The notes: a model not told the origin generated them from the sequence alone. A DNA stretch of 15,808 nucleotides from Candidatus Woesearchaeota archaeon (GCA_018303575.1 JAGVXW010000059.1:1-15808), one strand, 5' to 3'. Numbered from the stretch's first letter, positions 6,830 to 13,837 are shown. Made by a program: numbers and translations.

Positions 6830-8121
6830 TTATTCGAGTGCGCCGCAATAACTTGAGCGCTCATGTACTCCGCCATTTGATAGGGCAGTATCCCCGTTTC
6901 TCTTACTCTATCGTAGACCATTTTGGAGAGGCCATGCACTCCCCTGACGAGGCGCAGGGAATCCTCCGGCCGGCTGGTCGCTTCCCTTCCTGGGAAGCCG
7001 CGCGTCAGGTCGAGGATGCCGCCGAGATTGACCACAAAATCTGGCATGAGGAAAACATCGGCGTCGTGGAGCATCCTGGCATTGGCCTCAATCACCTCTC
7101 CATTCTGGCCGGTCGCAAGCTGGACGTTCGAGCCGCCCACAATGAGGCTGAGCCGGCCCCGCTGGAGGAGCTGGGCCACTGACTCTTCGTTCAGCACCTC
7201 TGAAACATTCAAGTTTGGCGAATAGATATCCATCGGCGTGCTGAACATTTTTTCCGGAGGGACAAAGACTCCGCCATATTCTCCGGTAAGCTTCAGACCT
7301 TCCTTGGTGTCAGCTTCGGAGATGAGGAGCACAGCGTTCGTATGGTTTTGCCTGATCATTCGAATGAGATTGCGGCCTACCTTTCCCGCGCCATGGATTC
7401 CGATTATAAGATCGTCAAGGCTTTGCCCGAGATGGCGGTCCACTAGAGCGACCATGCCGTGATAGACGCCGGCTGCTGTGACTATGCTCGGATCGCCGGT
7501 CGGGCGGATACCGTCCGGGCGGTCGATTGTATAGCAGGCAACGTAGCAAGTTGTTTCCCGGATGAAATCCATATCTTCTGCTTTTGTGTTGGAGTCTGGC
7601 GCCGTGATATAACTCCCCCGAAGCTTGTCCACGAATCTTCCGTATTCCCTAAAGAGCTCCGGAATCTGCGAAGGGTCGATTCCTGAAGGCCATTTGCGCT
7701 CGTTCGTGAATCCTGGCACGAAAATGACGCTCTTTCCTCCGCCCATGAAGAACGAGCGGTATTCCTCGGGGCTGAGCTTACCTTCTTGGGCCATAATGGC
7801 GCCCATCATCACGAGCGCGGCCCACTTATTGGTCATTGCCCGAGCGAGGAGTTTCGCGTCGCGCTCGGCATACTCCCCGCGGGCTTCTTGAGGAATCCAT
7901 TCATAGCCCATTACGCGGCAGCCGCCAAGGGATTGTCCATATGGGTTGTACATCCCAAGCCGGGTGTTGTTTACGGCAGCGACAAAATCGACAGAAATGC
8001 CATCAAGATCGAACGCATCCTGCTTTATCTCAACCTGCTCGGGGGTACGCAACTCTTCGGCTAGGTGCTGCGTGTCATCTTCTGTTGTGGCTAGAATAGC
8101 ATCAAGATTCAGCGTATCCAT
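6826..8121 (-). CDS. Glu/Leu/Phe/Val dehydrogenase family protein, leucine-dehydrogenase-like
   Basis: A 431-residue amino-acid dehydrogenase (oxidative deamination with NAD(P)+). The N-terminal ELFV dimerisation/catalytic domain shows LGGCRVMGYEW (65-75), substrate-side Lys99 in RAMTNKWAA, catalytic Lys130 in GGGKSVI and Asp176 in YITAPDSNT. GDPSIVTAAGVYHGM (209-223) is shared with leucine dehydrogenases. The Rossmann domain has GIHGAGKVG (241-249). The order of motifs resembles leucine/phenylalanine dehydrogenase more than hexameric glutamate dehydrogenase. Unusually, Lys99 and Lys130 are 31 residues apart, against about 12 in leucine dehydrogenase, because of an inserted charged segment (about 108-126). 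Substrate cannot be assigned. The start at 8121 lies 26 bp from a TATA-like box. It converges on kbl with a 4-nt overlap. Confidence 0.85.
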   Translation of the reverse strand: MDTLNLDAILATTEDDTQHLAEELRTPEQVEIKQDAFDLDGISVDFVAAVNNTRLGMYNPYGQSLGGCRVMGYEWIPQEARGEYAERDAKLLARAMTNKWAALVMMGAIMAQEGKLSPEEYRSFFMGGGKSVIFVPGFTNERKWPSGIDPSQIPELFREYGRFVDKLRGSYITAPDSNTKAEDMDFIRETTCYVACYTIDRPDGIRPTGDPSIVTAAGVYHGMVALVDRHLGQSLDDLIIGIHGAGKVGRNLIRMIRQNHTNAVLLISEADTKEGLKLTGEYGGVFVPPEKMFSTPMDIYSPNLNVSEVLNEESVAQLLQRGRLSLIVGGSNVQLATGQNGEVIEANARMLHDADVFLMPDFVVNLGGILDLTRGFPGREATSRPEDSLRLVRGVHGLSKMVYDRVRETGILPYQMAEYMSAQVIAAHSNN

Positions 8122-8143
8122 ATCCGCCGGATTTCGACTCTTC

Positions 8144-8151
8144 TATTTATC
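8144..8151 (-). promoter_or_regulatory. TATA-like box of the amino-acid dehydrogenase gene
   Basis: The minus strand reads GATAAATA, centred 26 bp before the ATG at 8121. The fit to consensus is moderate, but the spacing equals that of the other leaderless genes here. Confidence 0.5.
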
Positions 8152-8187
8152 ACTTACTCTTTTCGAGTGGTATACACCTTTTGAATG

Positions 8188-8211
8188 ATTATTTTCTATA
8201 TAGAAAATAAT
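8188..8211. promoter_or_regulatory. Perfect 24-bp AT-rich palindrome, candidate operator
   Basis: The half-site ATTATTTTCTAT is followed immediately by its exact complement with no spacer. It lies between the divergent amino-acid dehydrogenase and dnaG promoters, about 40 bp upstream of the first TATA box and about 20 bp upstream of the second. Position and symmetry suggest a dimeric regulator site acting on one or both genes (inference). Confidence 0.55.
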
Positions 8212-8225
8212 TATAAATCCAAACC

Positions 8226-8236
8226 TTTTTATATAT
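8226..8236 (+). promoter_or_regulatory. TATA box of the dnaG transcript
   Basis: CTTTTTATATATC is a strong archaeal TATA match and would start transcription near 8258. No TATA box is visible 26 bp before the dnaG ATG, so the mRNA likely carries a leader of about 170 nt. Confidence 0.6.
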
Positions 8237-8257
8237 CGGGGCACTTCTTGGACACAA

Positions 8258-8399
8258 TACCTATAGAAAACTATCGGGAGTCATCATGTTCATCGCCTGC
8301 CACGAGAGTACTCAAAGGAGCAACGCTAACATCCCCGCAAGGGACGCCTAAAGGGCGGCAAGCCATGAGTTTGGGAGTTAGTGGCGGGCTCCATTTTTT
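8258..8399 (+). ncRNA. Structured leader or separate small RNA upstream of dnaG
   Basis: GCCTGCCAC (8295-8303) pairs with GTGGCGGGC (8381-8389), all nine positions with one G-U. Inside are CTAAC/GTTAG (8326-8330/8377-8381), a CCC-GCAA-GGG hairpin with a GNRA tetraloop (8334-8343) and CGCC/GGCG (8345-8348/8354-8357). An alternative pair GGAGC/GCTCC (8317-8321/8388-8392) overlaps the outer stem and is followed by A and six T. It could be a regulated leader or a free RNA terminated at the T-tract. It lacks the recognisable cores of SRP RNA and RNase P RNA. The 5' end is inferred from the TATA box. Confidence 0.4.
8388..8399 (+). terminator. Possible terminator inside the dnaG leader
   Basis: GCTCC, the 3' arm of a stem with 8317-8321, is followed by ATTTTTT. 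An oligo-T run after a stem suits archaeal termination, which would separate a small RNA from dnaG or attenuate dnaG. Confidence 0.35.
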
Positions 8400-8429
8400 C
8401 CCCTAGTTTTCTGCAGCAAGGTGAACACC

Positions 8430-9680
8430 ATGGGAAAAGTCAGCCCTGTTTCCGCAAAATACATCGTACAAGCTAACATCACCATTGATGGGGTGGTGGA
8501 CAGGCCGGACGTCATCGGAGCCATCTTCGGACAGACAGAAGGACTTCTGGGCGCAGATCTTGAGTTAAGAGAACTGCAGCGTTCTGGAAGGATCGGAAGG
8601 ATCGAGGTCAACACCGACACAAAAGGCGGCAAGACTTCCGGCAAGATCCTGATCCCGAGTTCGCTGGACAAGGCCGAGACCGCGATCATCGCGGCGGCGC
8701 TGGAGATCATCCAGAGGATTGGGCCCTGCAACTCGCACCTGCTCATCGAGAAGATCGAGGATGTGCGCATCAGCAAGAGAAAACAGGTTGTCGAGCGCGC
8801 GAAGCAGCTGCTCAAGAACCTTATGGAATCTTCGATTCCCGACAGCCAGGAGCTGGCGGACGAAGTAGCGTATTCCGTGCGCGTCATGGAAATCACTGAA
8901 TGGGGGCCTGAGCGCCTTCCTGCAGGGCCCATGATCGAGGAGAGCGACGAGATCATCCTCGTCGAAGGCAGGGCTGATGTCATCAATTTATTGAAGCACG
9001 GCTTCAAGAACGCCATCGCGATGAACGGCACCAACATGCCTGAGAGCCTCGTGCCGCTGGCGAAGGAGAAGACCGTGACGCTCTTTGTTGACGGCGATAG
9101 AGGAGGCAATCTCATCGTCAAGGAAGTGACGGCCCGCGCTGAGGTCGATTTCGTCACCAAGGCGCCTGACGGCAAGGAAGTTGAGGAGATCACGAAGAAG
9201 GAGATCCACAACTCACTGCGCGCCCGCGTCTCCGGGGAACAAGCGCTCATGGAGATCGGCCGGGAGGGCCAGAACGGCAGCATGCGCAAGCCCTTCGGAA
9301 GCCCCAGGCCCATGCCTTCACAACAGGGAAGGCCGCCACTCCAGCAACAGCGCATGGCTCCTCCGCAGCAGAAAAGGAAGGAGCTGACCGAGGAGCAGAA
9401 GAAGACGTTCTCGGAGATGCTCGAGAGCCTAGTGGGGACGCGAGGCGCTCAAGTGCTGGACGACAAGCTGGCTGTGCTGGGCAAAGTGCCTTTGACAGAG
9501 CTGGAGCCGACCCTGAAGAGCCTTGGCCGGGGAGTGCACGCTGTCGTGTTCGACGGCACGATTGAGCGCGAACTTGTCAGGAGCTGCGAGCGCGGAGAAG
9601 TCAAGTTCCTCGTCGGCATGGACAGCCACGTGAAGCCGGAAGAGTCGAGAGTGGAGCTGCTGACGGCGAACGAATTGTAG
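8430..9680 (+). CDS. dnaG: Archaeal DnaG (Toprim primase-like, exosome-associated)
   Basis: 416 residues of the archaeal DnaG family. A conserved N-terminal region opens AKYIVQANITIDGVVDRPDVIG. The Toprim domain follows, with Glu179 in ILVEGRADVI and Asp221/Asp223 in LFVDGDRGG, the expected metal ligands. A Gln/Pro-rich linker (about 288-325) precedes a helical C-terminal segment. In archaea this protein has been described both as a primase-like enzyme and as a stable exosome partner that binds poly(A) RNA; sequence cannot separate these roles. The ATG at 8430 follows AAGGTGAACACC, a clear GGTGA Shine-Dalgarno site, unlike the leaderless genes nearby. A GTG at 8421 overlaps that site and is rejected. 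Confidence 0.95.
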   Translation: MGKVSPVSAKYIVQANITIDGVVDRPDVIGAIFGQTEGLLGADLELRELQRSGRIGRIEVNTDTKGGKTSGKILIPSSLDKAETAIIAAALEIIQRIGPCNSHLLIEKIEDVRISKRKQVVERAKQLLKNLMESSIPDSQELADEVAYSVRVMEITEWGPERLPAGPMIEESDEIILVEGRADVINLLKHGFKNAIAMNGTNMPESLVPLAKEKTVTLFVDGDRGGNLIVKEVTARAEVDFVTKAPDGKEVEEITKKEIHNSLRARVSGEQALMEIGREGQNGSMRKPFGSPRPMPSQQGRPPLQQQRMAPPQQKRKELTEEQKKTFSEMLESLVGTRGAQVLDDKLAVLGKVPLTELEPTLKSLGRGVHAVVFDGTIERELVRSCERGEVKFLVGMDSHVKPEESRVELLTANEL

Positions 9681-9697
9681 AATTTTTATTTTTTCTT
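9681..9697 (+). terminator. T-rich terminator after dnaG
   Basis: The 17-bp gap between dnaG and the convergent J-domain gene is almost all T in runs (ATTTTTATTTTTTCTTTT), matching the oligo-T terminators of archaea for rightward transcription. Confidence 0.6.
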
Positions 9698-11164
9698 TTA
9701 ATGGCCAGTATTTCCAAGGAGTGGTCCATATGCGATGTTGACCATCATGAGAACATCCTGGGGCGTGAATTGGGCCACTTTCGGTACTCCTGCAGTCCAG
9801 AAATTCATCTGATCCTCCTGTGATCGGTGCCGGAAAACGAGTCCGCCGTTCGGTGCCAGCTCAACACCTAGAGAAAATTCGTGTGAATCCCTCGGCGCAG
9901 TTTGATGATAAAACGTTGGCCCGCAAATCACATCATCAACGAATCTCATGAGGGGATAATGCTCGTGGCCGCTTGTGGACATCCCCAAAGTCTCTGCCAC
10001 AAATCCTGGAGATTCGCCATTCATGAGCATCAGCCGTAACTGCTCGGTTTGGTCGTCGGAGAATCGGTATCTTCGAACCATATCAGTGAGCAGGAGCGGG
10101 CTAAGCTGACGTCCTTGGACAACGTCCATCCATGCGAAAAGGTCTTTGAGATACGCCCTCATCATGAAGTCCGGTTCTGAGCAGTAGGGCACGCCCCAAT
10201 CATAAGCGATGTGGACCGACTCATGTTCGTCGGCGAACCTGCCCTTGTCCCGGCGAATCTCACCATCGCCCTCAAGTCTCAGACGGTCATACTCCAACGT
10301 AATGTGGTCGCCCCAGCCGGTCCCGGGGAAAGGAACGGTTTCCGCGTGCTCCCACTCATACCCCTCAAGCTCCGCGCTTTGATGTGACAGCATCGCTTTG
10401 GCTATCCGGTAAGCACGGGTGATCTTTTGCATCCGTTCCAAAGCACGCGAGCGCATCTCCTCCCGTACTCTTTCATACTTGCGTTCAAGAGCCTGATAGG
10501 CTCCGTGTTTTTGTACATATTCGGCCCGTTGAGCTTCGTTCATACGGGTAAGCTCACATGCCGTGAGCATATCTGGCCTGGAAGTCTTTTCCAACTCTTG
10601 CAGGAAATCTTCAATGCTCTGTCCGGACACCAATCTACCCCGGGTCCCAAATATTGCCGTGCGCATGTTGGGGTCTTCAGGCCGCTGGACATCCGGGTGC
10701 AAGAGCTTAGAAAGTGTGATATACGCCGTCCTCACCTGCGAGAATGTGGCATTGGGGGGAAGGCCGAGATACTGGAAGGGATTGTCCCTGATGTCCCTCT
10801 CTTCTTCGGCAACAATACCAGTAACGACAACTCCACGGTAGGATTCCTGGCGAATCCGCTCTTGTTCGATGGCCCTGAAAAATTCCGGCGTATGGCGGAA
10901 GGCGGGGCCCTTCTCAACAAGAACTTTTTGGAGTTCACGAGCCATCTGGTCAGGGTCGTTGCCTACATTTCCATCTGCCTTTGCTCGGATTTTAGGAACC
11001 AGTTCTTCAAAACTGCCCGCGAGATGCTCCAGTCTTTGACCCTCATAGTATTCCTCATCTCCCGAGCCCATATCCTGAAGAATAAGATTTCTCGTAGAAA
11101 TATCCGTACGAGGACCCTTCTTTCCTTGCCGTGTATCTATCCACTTGCCGGTTTCTGTAATCAT
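9698..11164 (-). CDS. J-domain-containing protein with an interrupted J domain
   Basis: 488 residues, soluble, no membrane segment seen. Residues 127-158 read as the first half of a J domain: DNPFQYLGLPPNATFSQVRTAY then LSKLLHPD, with the HPD motif at 156-158. In DnaJ, helix IV follows within about 20 residues; here a similar helix (MQKITRAYRIAKAML, 245-259) comes only after about 80 extra, partly charged residues. The N-terminal 120 residues and the C-terminal 230 residues match nothing I recognise. There is no G/F region or zinc finger, so it is not classical DnaJ. It probably recruits an Hsp70, but no dnaK is in the window. A TATA-like TATTAAAT lies about 20 bp upstream, and the gene follows two membrane folding factors on the same strand. 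Confidence 0.72.
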   Translation of the reverse strand: MITETGKWIDTRQGKKGPRTDISTRNLILQDMGSGDEEYYEGQRLEHLAGSFEELVPKIRAKADGNVGNDPDQMARELQKVLVEKGPAFRHTPEFFRAIEQERIRQESYRGVVVTGIVAEEERDIRDNPFQYLGLPPNATFSQVRTAYITLSKLLHPDVQRPEDPNMRTAIFGTRGRLVSGQSIEDFLQELEKTSRPDMLTACELTRMNEAQRAEYVQKHGAYQALERKYERVREEMRSRALERMQKITRAYRIAKAMLSHQSAELEGYEWEHAETVPFPGTGWGDHITLEYDRLRLEGDGEIRRDKGRFADEHESVHIAYDWGVPYCSEPDFMMRAYLKDLFAWMDVVQGRQLSPLLLTDMVRRYRFSDDQTEQLRLMLMNGESPGFVAETLGMSTSGHEHYPLMRFVDDVICGPTFYHQTAPRDSHEFSLGVELAPNGGLVFRHRSQEDQMNFWTAGVPKVAQFTPQDVLMMVNIAYGPLLGNTGH

Positions 11165-11181
11165 GTGGTTCGGATTTTTGA

Positions 11182-11189
11182 ATTTAATA
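11182..11189 (-). promoter_or_regulatory. TATA-like box of the J-domain gene
   Basis: The minus strand reads GTATTAAATTC, centred about 21 bp before the ATG at 11164. Spacing is slightly short, so the gene may also be read from the upstream operon. Confidence 0.4.
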
Positions 11190-11203
11190 CGTCCAAATAG
11201 ATA

Positions 11204-12442
11204 TCAGCACCCATTCACGTCACAGAAGAGATCATCCAGGATTTCCGGGCTCAGGGAGCCGCCTTTCTTGAACTGGTTGCTGAAGACGAAGACCGGGGCA
11301 GTATTGATGTAGAACATCTTTGCGCGCTGGCTGTCTTGGGCGAGGATGGAGGAGGAGTCGCAGGATTCGGCTGCCTGGCGGTTGATGTTGTAATTGGAGT
11401 AGCATGCTTGGGCGTCGCTCCTGTCCAGGCAGGCGAGGAAGGGGGCGAATTTTTCCGGCTCAATCTCCTTGACGCAAATAAGGTTCTGCTCTGCCGGCTT
11501 GAGGAAGCGGATGATGAGATTGAGATTCCTATCCTGCGAAACCTCATAGATATTCTCCAGCGCCTTCCTTGACGGCTCCTCGTCCGGGTTCATGAAGAGC
11601 TCCACCTGCCTTGGCGCTTCTGCATTCGTGAAGAAGTAAGAGCCGCCGGACGAGAGGGGATTCACGACATAGCTTCCCTGGCTGGGGAGGAGCATCGAGC
11701 GGGTGATATTGAACCTACGGTTCTGCTCCACTTCCTTTCCGACGATATACGCGGGGAGCACGGTGAGGCTGTGGGTGTGGATGAGGAAGCTGCCCTGCTC
11801 CGAATCTGAGGGCACACGCCCGAACGTCGCCGCGGGATAGATCTGGCGGAGCGTGGCTTCCATGCGCCGGCTGTCGCACACCGGGCAGTCGGCTGTCAGG
11901 ACTGTGACGGATACTGGCTGGGCTGGAGCGAAGGTGCAGTTCGCTGAAGCGGTGCCAGGATTCACGCACGTGCCGTCGAAGCCCGGCTTGCTGCAGTCGA
12001 GATCAGTTGAACATAGTGGCAGTGCCTGTGGACTTTGACCCTTGGGCAAAAAAGCGTAGATGGCGAGGGCGATCGCGAGGAGGATGACCGCGAAGATGAG
12101 GCGCCATGGAACCTTTCTCGGCTGGCCTTCAGGTAATTTCCTTGTGTAAGAATACAAGGGAGTTTTGGCGCGCTCGGGAGGAAGCTCCGGCTTTGTTTCC
12201 GGCTTTGACTCTGGAGATTGCCTGGCTTCAGCTTTCGGCTCCGGCTCGTAATAGGGCTCAACTCCAAAGAGCCGGGGCCTGGGCCTGGGTTCGGGCTTCT
12301 TGGGCTGCTTGGCCTCGAGCGCCCGGATCTTCTCCTCGATCCTGCTCTTGGCGACAAGATATTCCTCTTTGGTGAGAATCTGGGACTTCAAGCTATCTTC
12401 GATGAACTGCAGCTCTCTCCTGAGCTTGGTGATGTCTGTCAT
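11204..12442 (-). CDS. Membrane-anchored protein with tandem thioredoxin-like folds
   Basis: 412 residues. Residues 1-45 are a charged helical region (LTKEEYLVAKSRIEEKIR resembles short SHOCT-like helices). A Pro/Glu/Lys-rich linker follows to about 110, then one membrane segment (VPWRLIFAVILLAIALAIYA, 111-130). With a lysine/arginine-rich N-side, the C-terminal part should face outside. Outside there is a small Cys-rich module (Cys144, 150, 159, 169). Next comes a thioredoxin-like fold with the redox motif CPVC (186-189) and cis-Pro-like LTVLPAYIVG (Pro230). A second fold (about 277-412) has no CxxC where expected (LFMNPDEEPS) but keeps a cis-Pro-like NTAPVFVFSN. It is likely a thiol-disulfide oxidoreductase or isomerase, and it starts in the stop codon of the parvulin gene (ATGA). 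Confidence 0.75.
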   Translation of the reverse strand: MTDITKLRRELQFIEDSLKSQILTKEEYLVAKSRIEEKIRALEAKQPKKPEPRPRPRLFGVEPYYEPEPKAEARQSPESKPETKPELPPERAKTPLYSYTRKLPEGQPRKVPWRLIFAVILLAIALAIYAFLPKGQSPQALPLCSTDLDCSKPGFDGTCVNPGTASANCTFAPAQPVSVTVLTADCPVCDSRRMEATLRQIYPAATFGRVPSDSEQGSFLIHTHSLTVLPAYIVGKEVEQNRRFNITRSMLLPSQGSYVVNPLSSGGSYFFTNAEAPRQVELFMNPDEEPSRKALENIYEVSQDRNLNLIIRFLKPAEQNLICVKEIEPEKFAPFLACLDRSDAQACYSNYNINRQAAESCDSSSILAQDSQRAKMFYINTAPVFVFSNQFKKGGSLSPEILDDLFCDVNGC

Positions 12443-13731
12443 GCGAGCTCATCCAACAGAGGGGACAGGGCCTCGCGCTCTGCGGTGAGGTTCAATGGGT
12501 CGCGCGCGTTTCCGAGGCGGACATACCTGCACCCCAGAACATACGCTGGCACCTTTCCCCCGGGATTGTACTGCCTCAAAATCGCGAACTCTTCTTTTGT
12601 GAGACTGGATTCCGTTTCAACAGTGTCGAGATTGTCGCCTGTGTCCAGCTCCCAAACTTTCATCACGAAATCATTCTGGCCGAGGGTCTGCAGCAAGGTT
12701 GCCATTTGCGGGCAGGTCGGGCAGGAAGAAGATGCATACATGCGAATGATGGGCTTGCCGCCTTCCTCGCATACAGTATCCCCTGTCGGGGCGAATTGAT
12801 TTGGAGGCGGAACCGCGTATACTATTGTCGCCTTTGCCCTCAGCTCGGCGAGGCGGGCTTCCAATGCCTGTTCGCGCTTGTCATTCTCGACCAGCTCCCG
12901 GATGGTGCGCTTGGCCTCCTCAAACGTGATCGTGTCCCTGAGGCGGATGATGATGTGAGAGCCGTAGATCGTCTGCACCGGCTCGCTCGCTTCGCCGACC
13001 TTGAGCGAGAAGGCCGCGTCCTCGAACTCTTTTATTGTTTGGCCCCGGCTGATGATGCCTAGATCTCCGCCCGTAGCAGCGGCGTTGGGATCGAGGGAAT
13101 AGTTGGCGGCGAGCTCCCGGTAATCAGCGCCCTTCTTGAGCTTCTCAAAGACTTCTTCCGCCTCCTCCTCTGTTGTGAGAAGGATGTGGGCGACATGGAT
13201 CTGGCCTTGCGCTGCCGTGAACTCCCCGATATGCGCGTCATAATAGGCGCGGAGCTCTTCGTCGGTGGCTGTGACATTCATGATCGTGGCCTCGAGATAG
13301 CGGGTGATCGACATCCTGTCCTTCAGATCCTTCATCACCTGCTCCTTCGTGAGGTTGGCGGCGTCGAGCGCCTCCTGGAAGGCCTGCTGGCTGGGGAAGC
13401 TCAACACCGCTTTATTGTACTCCGCCTGCACTTCAGCGTCTGTCGGGACAAAGCCCTGAGCCCTGGCTTCCTGGATCAGGAGCTCGCGGTTGATGAGCTG
13501 CTCCAGGACAGCTTCGCGCGATGCGCCAAAACTTCCGGCCGAGGCCTCGTCAACCTGTTTTTGGGTGATGGCTACGCCGTTGACCGTGGCTGCTGGCTTT
13601 ACGCCTTGCGTCGAGACCAGATACCCCAGAATGGCCACAATGGCCACGGCGATGATGACGGTGACAACGGCTGACTGCTTGTTCCCCATGCCCCTCGCAA
13701 AGGCCCGGAGATTAATAAAGGTTTCTGTCAT
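12439..13731 (-). CDS. Membrane-anchored parvulin-type prolyl isomerase fused to a thioredoxin-like domain
   Basis: 430 residues. A short N-terminus is followed by one membrane segment (about 20-40, SAVVTVIIAVAIVAILGYL), so the rest is extracytoplasmic. Residues 45-170 resemble the SurA/PrsA N-terminal chaperone region (VNGVAITQKQVDEA, LINRELLIQEAR). Residues 178-264 are a parvulin domain: IHVAHILLTT, YSLDPNAAATGGDLGIISRG, FEDAAFSLKVGEASEPVQTIYG and SHIIIRL. After a helical linker, 325-430 form a thioredoxin-like domain with SSCPTCPQM (CPTC at 337-340) and a cis-Pro-like GKVPAYVLGC. This joins proline isomerisation and thiol chemistry in one secreted-side chain. The start at 13731 lies about 30 bp from a TATA box; an internal ATG at 13689 would still keep the membrane segment. 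First gene of a two-gene operon. Confidence 0.85.
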   Translation of the reverse strand: MTETFINLRAFARGMGNKQSAVVTVIIAVAIVAILGYLVSTQGVKPAATVNGVAITQKQVDEASAGSFGASREAVLEQLINRELLIQEARAQGFVPTDAEVQAEYNKAVLSFPSQQAFQEALDAANLTKEQVMKDLKDRMSITRYLEATIMNVTATDEELRAYYDAHIGEFTAAQGQIHVAHILLTTEEEAEEVFEKLKKGADYRELAANYSLDPNAAATGGDLGIISRGQTIKEFEDAAFSLKVGEASEPVQTIYGSHIIIRLRDTITFEEAKRTIRELVENDKREQALEARLAELRAKATIVYAVPPPNQFAPTGDTVCEEGGKPIIRMYASSSCPTCPQMATLLQTLGQNDFVMKVWELDTGDNLDTVETESSLTKEEFAILRQYNPGGKVPAYVLGCRYVRLGNARDPLNLTAEREALSPLLDELA

Positions 13732-13757
13732 AACTACTCCAGAATGGTTAGTAAATG

Positions 13758-13765
13758 TATATATA
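13758..13765. promoter_or_regulatory. Symmetrical TATA box, possibly bidirectional
   Basis: TATATATA is self-complementary. Leftward it sits about 30 bp from the parvulin ATG at 13731. Rightward it would start RNA near 13788, just before a GGTGA-preceded ATG and the hairpin region leading to the HerA-like gene, which has no nearer TATA box. Confidence 0.5.
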
Positions 13766-13792
13766 GAGCACCCCTTCTAAGAAAAGGTGACC

Positions 13793-13837
13793 ATGGATTT
13801 GGCGTATCTTGGGCGGCTGACGGGCCTCCGGCCCTAA
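13793..13837 (+). CDS. Possible 14-codon leader peptide
   Basis: ATG at 13793 follows AAAAGGTGACC, with a GGTGA Shine-Dalgarno-like site only 2 nt away. It encodes MDLAYLGRLTGLRP, and its TAA lies just after a GGGCC/GGCCC hairpin. The place in the leader of the HerA-like gene recalls a leader peptide, but spacing is short and chance is possible. Confidence 0.2.
   Translation: MDLAYLGRLTGLRP

Noticed and set aside
8258..8399. SRP RNA or RNase P RNA
   Set aside because: The GGAAG/AGCAGC helix 8 core of SRP RNA and the GAGGAAAGUC and ACAGAAA cores of RNase P RNA are not seen here, nor in the regions at 4340-4600 or 13788-14017.
8378..9355. 325-codon leftward open frame opposite dnaG
   Set aside because: Ser/Leu-rich translation without motifs, antisense to the conserved Toprim protein; no promoter or ribosome site.
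10427..11200. 257-codon rightward open frame opposite the J-domain gene
   Set aside because: Antisense to the gene carrying the HPD motif; the translation has no recognisable domain and reaches through the J-gene promoter.
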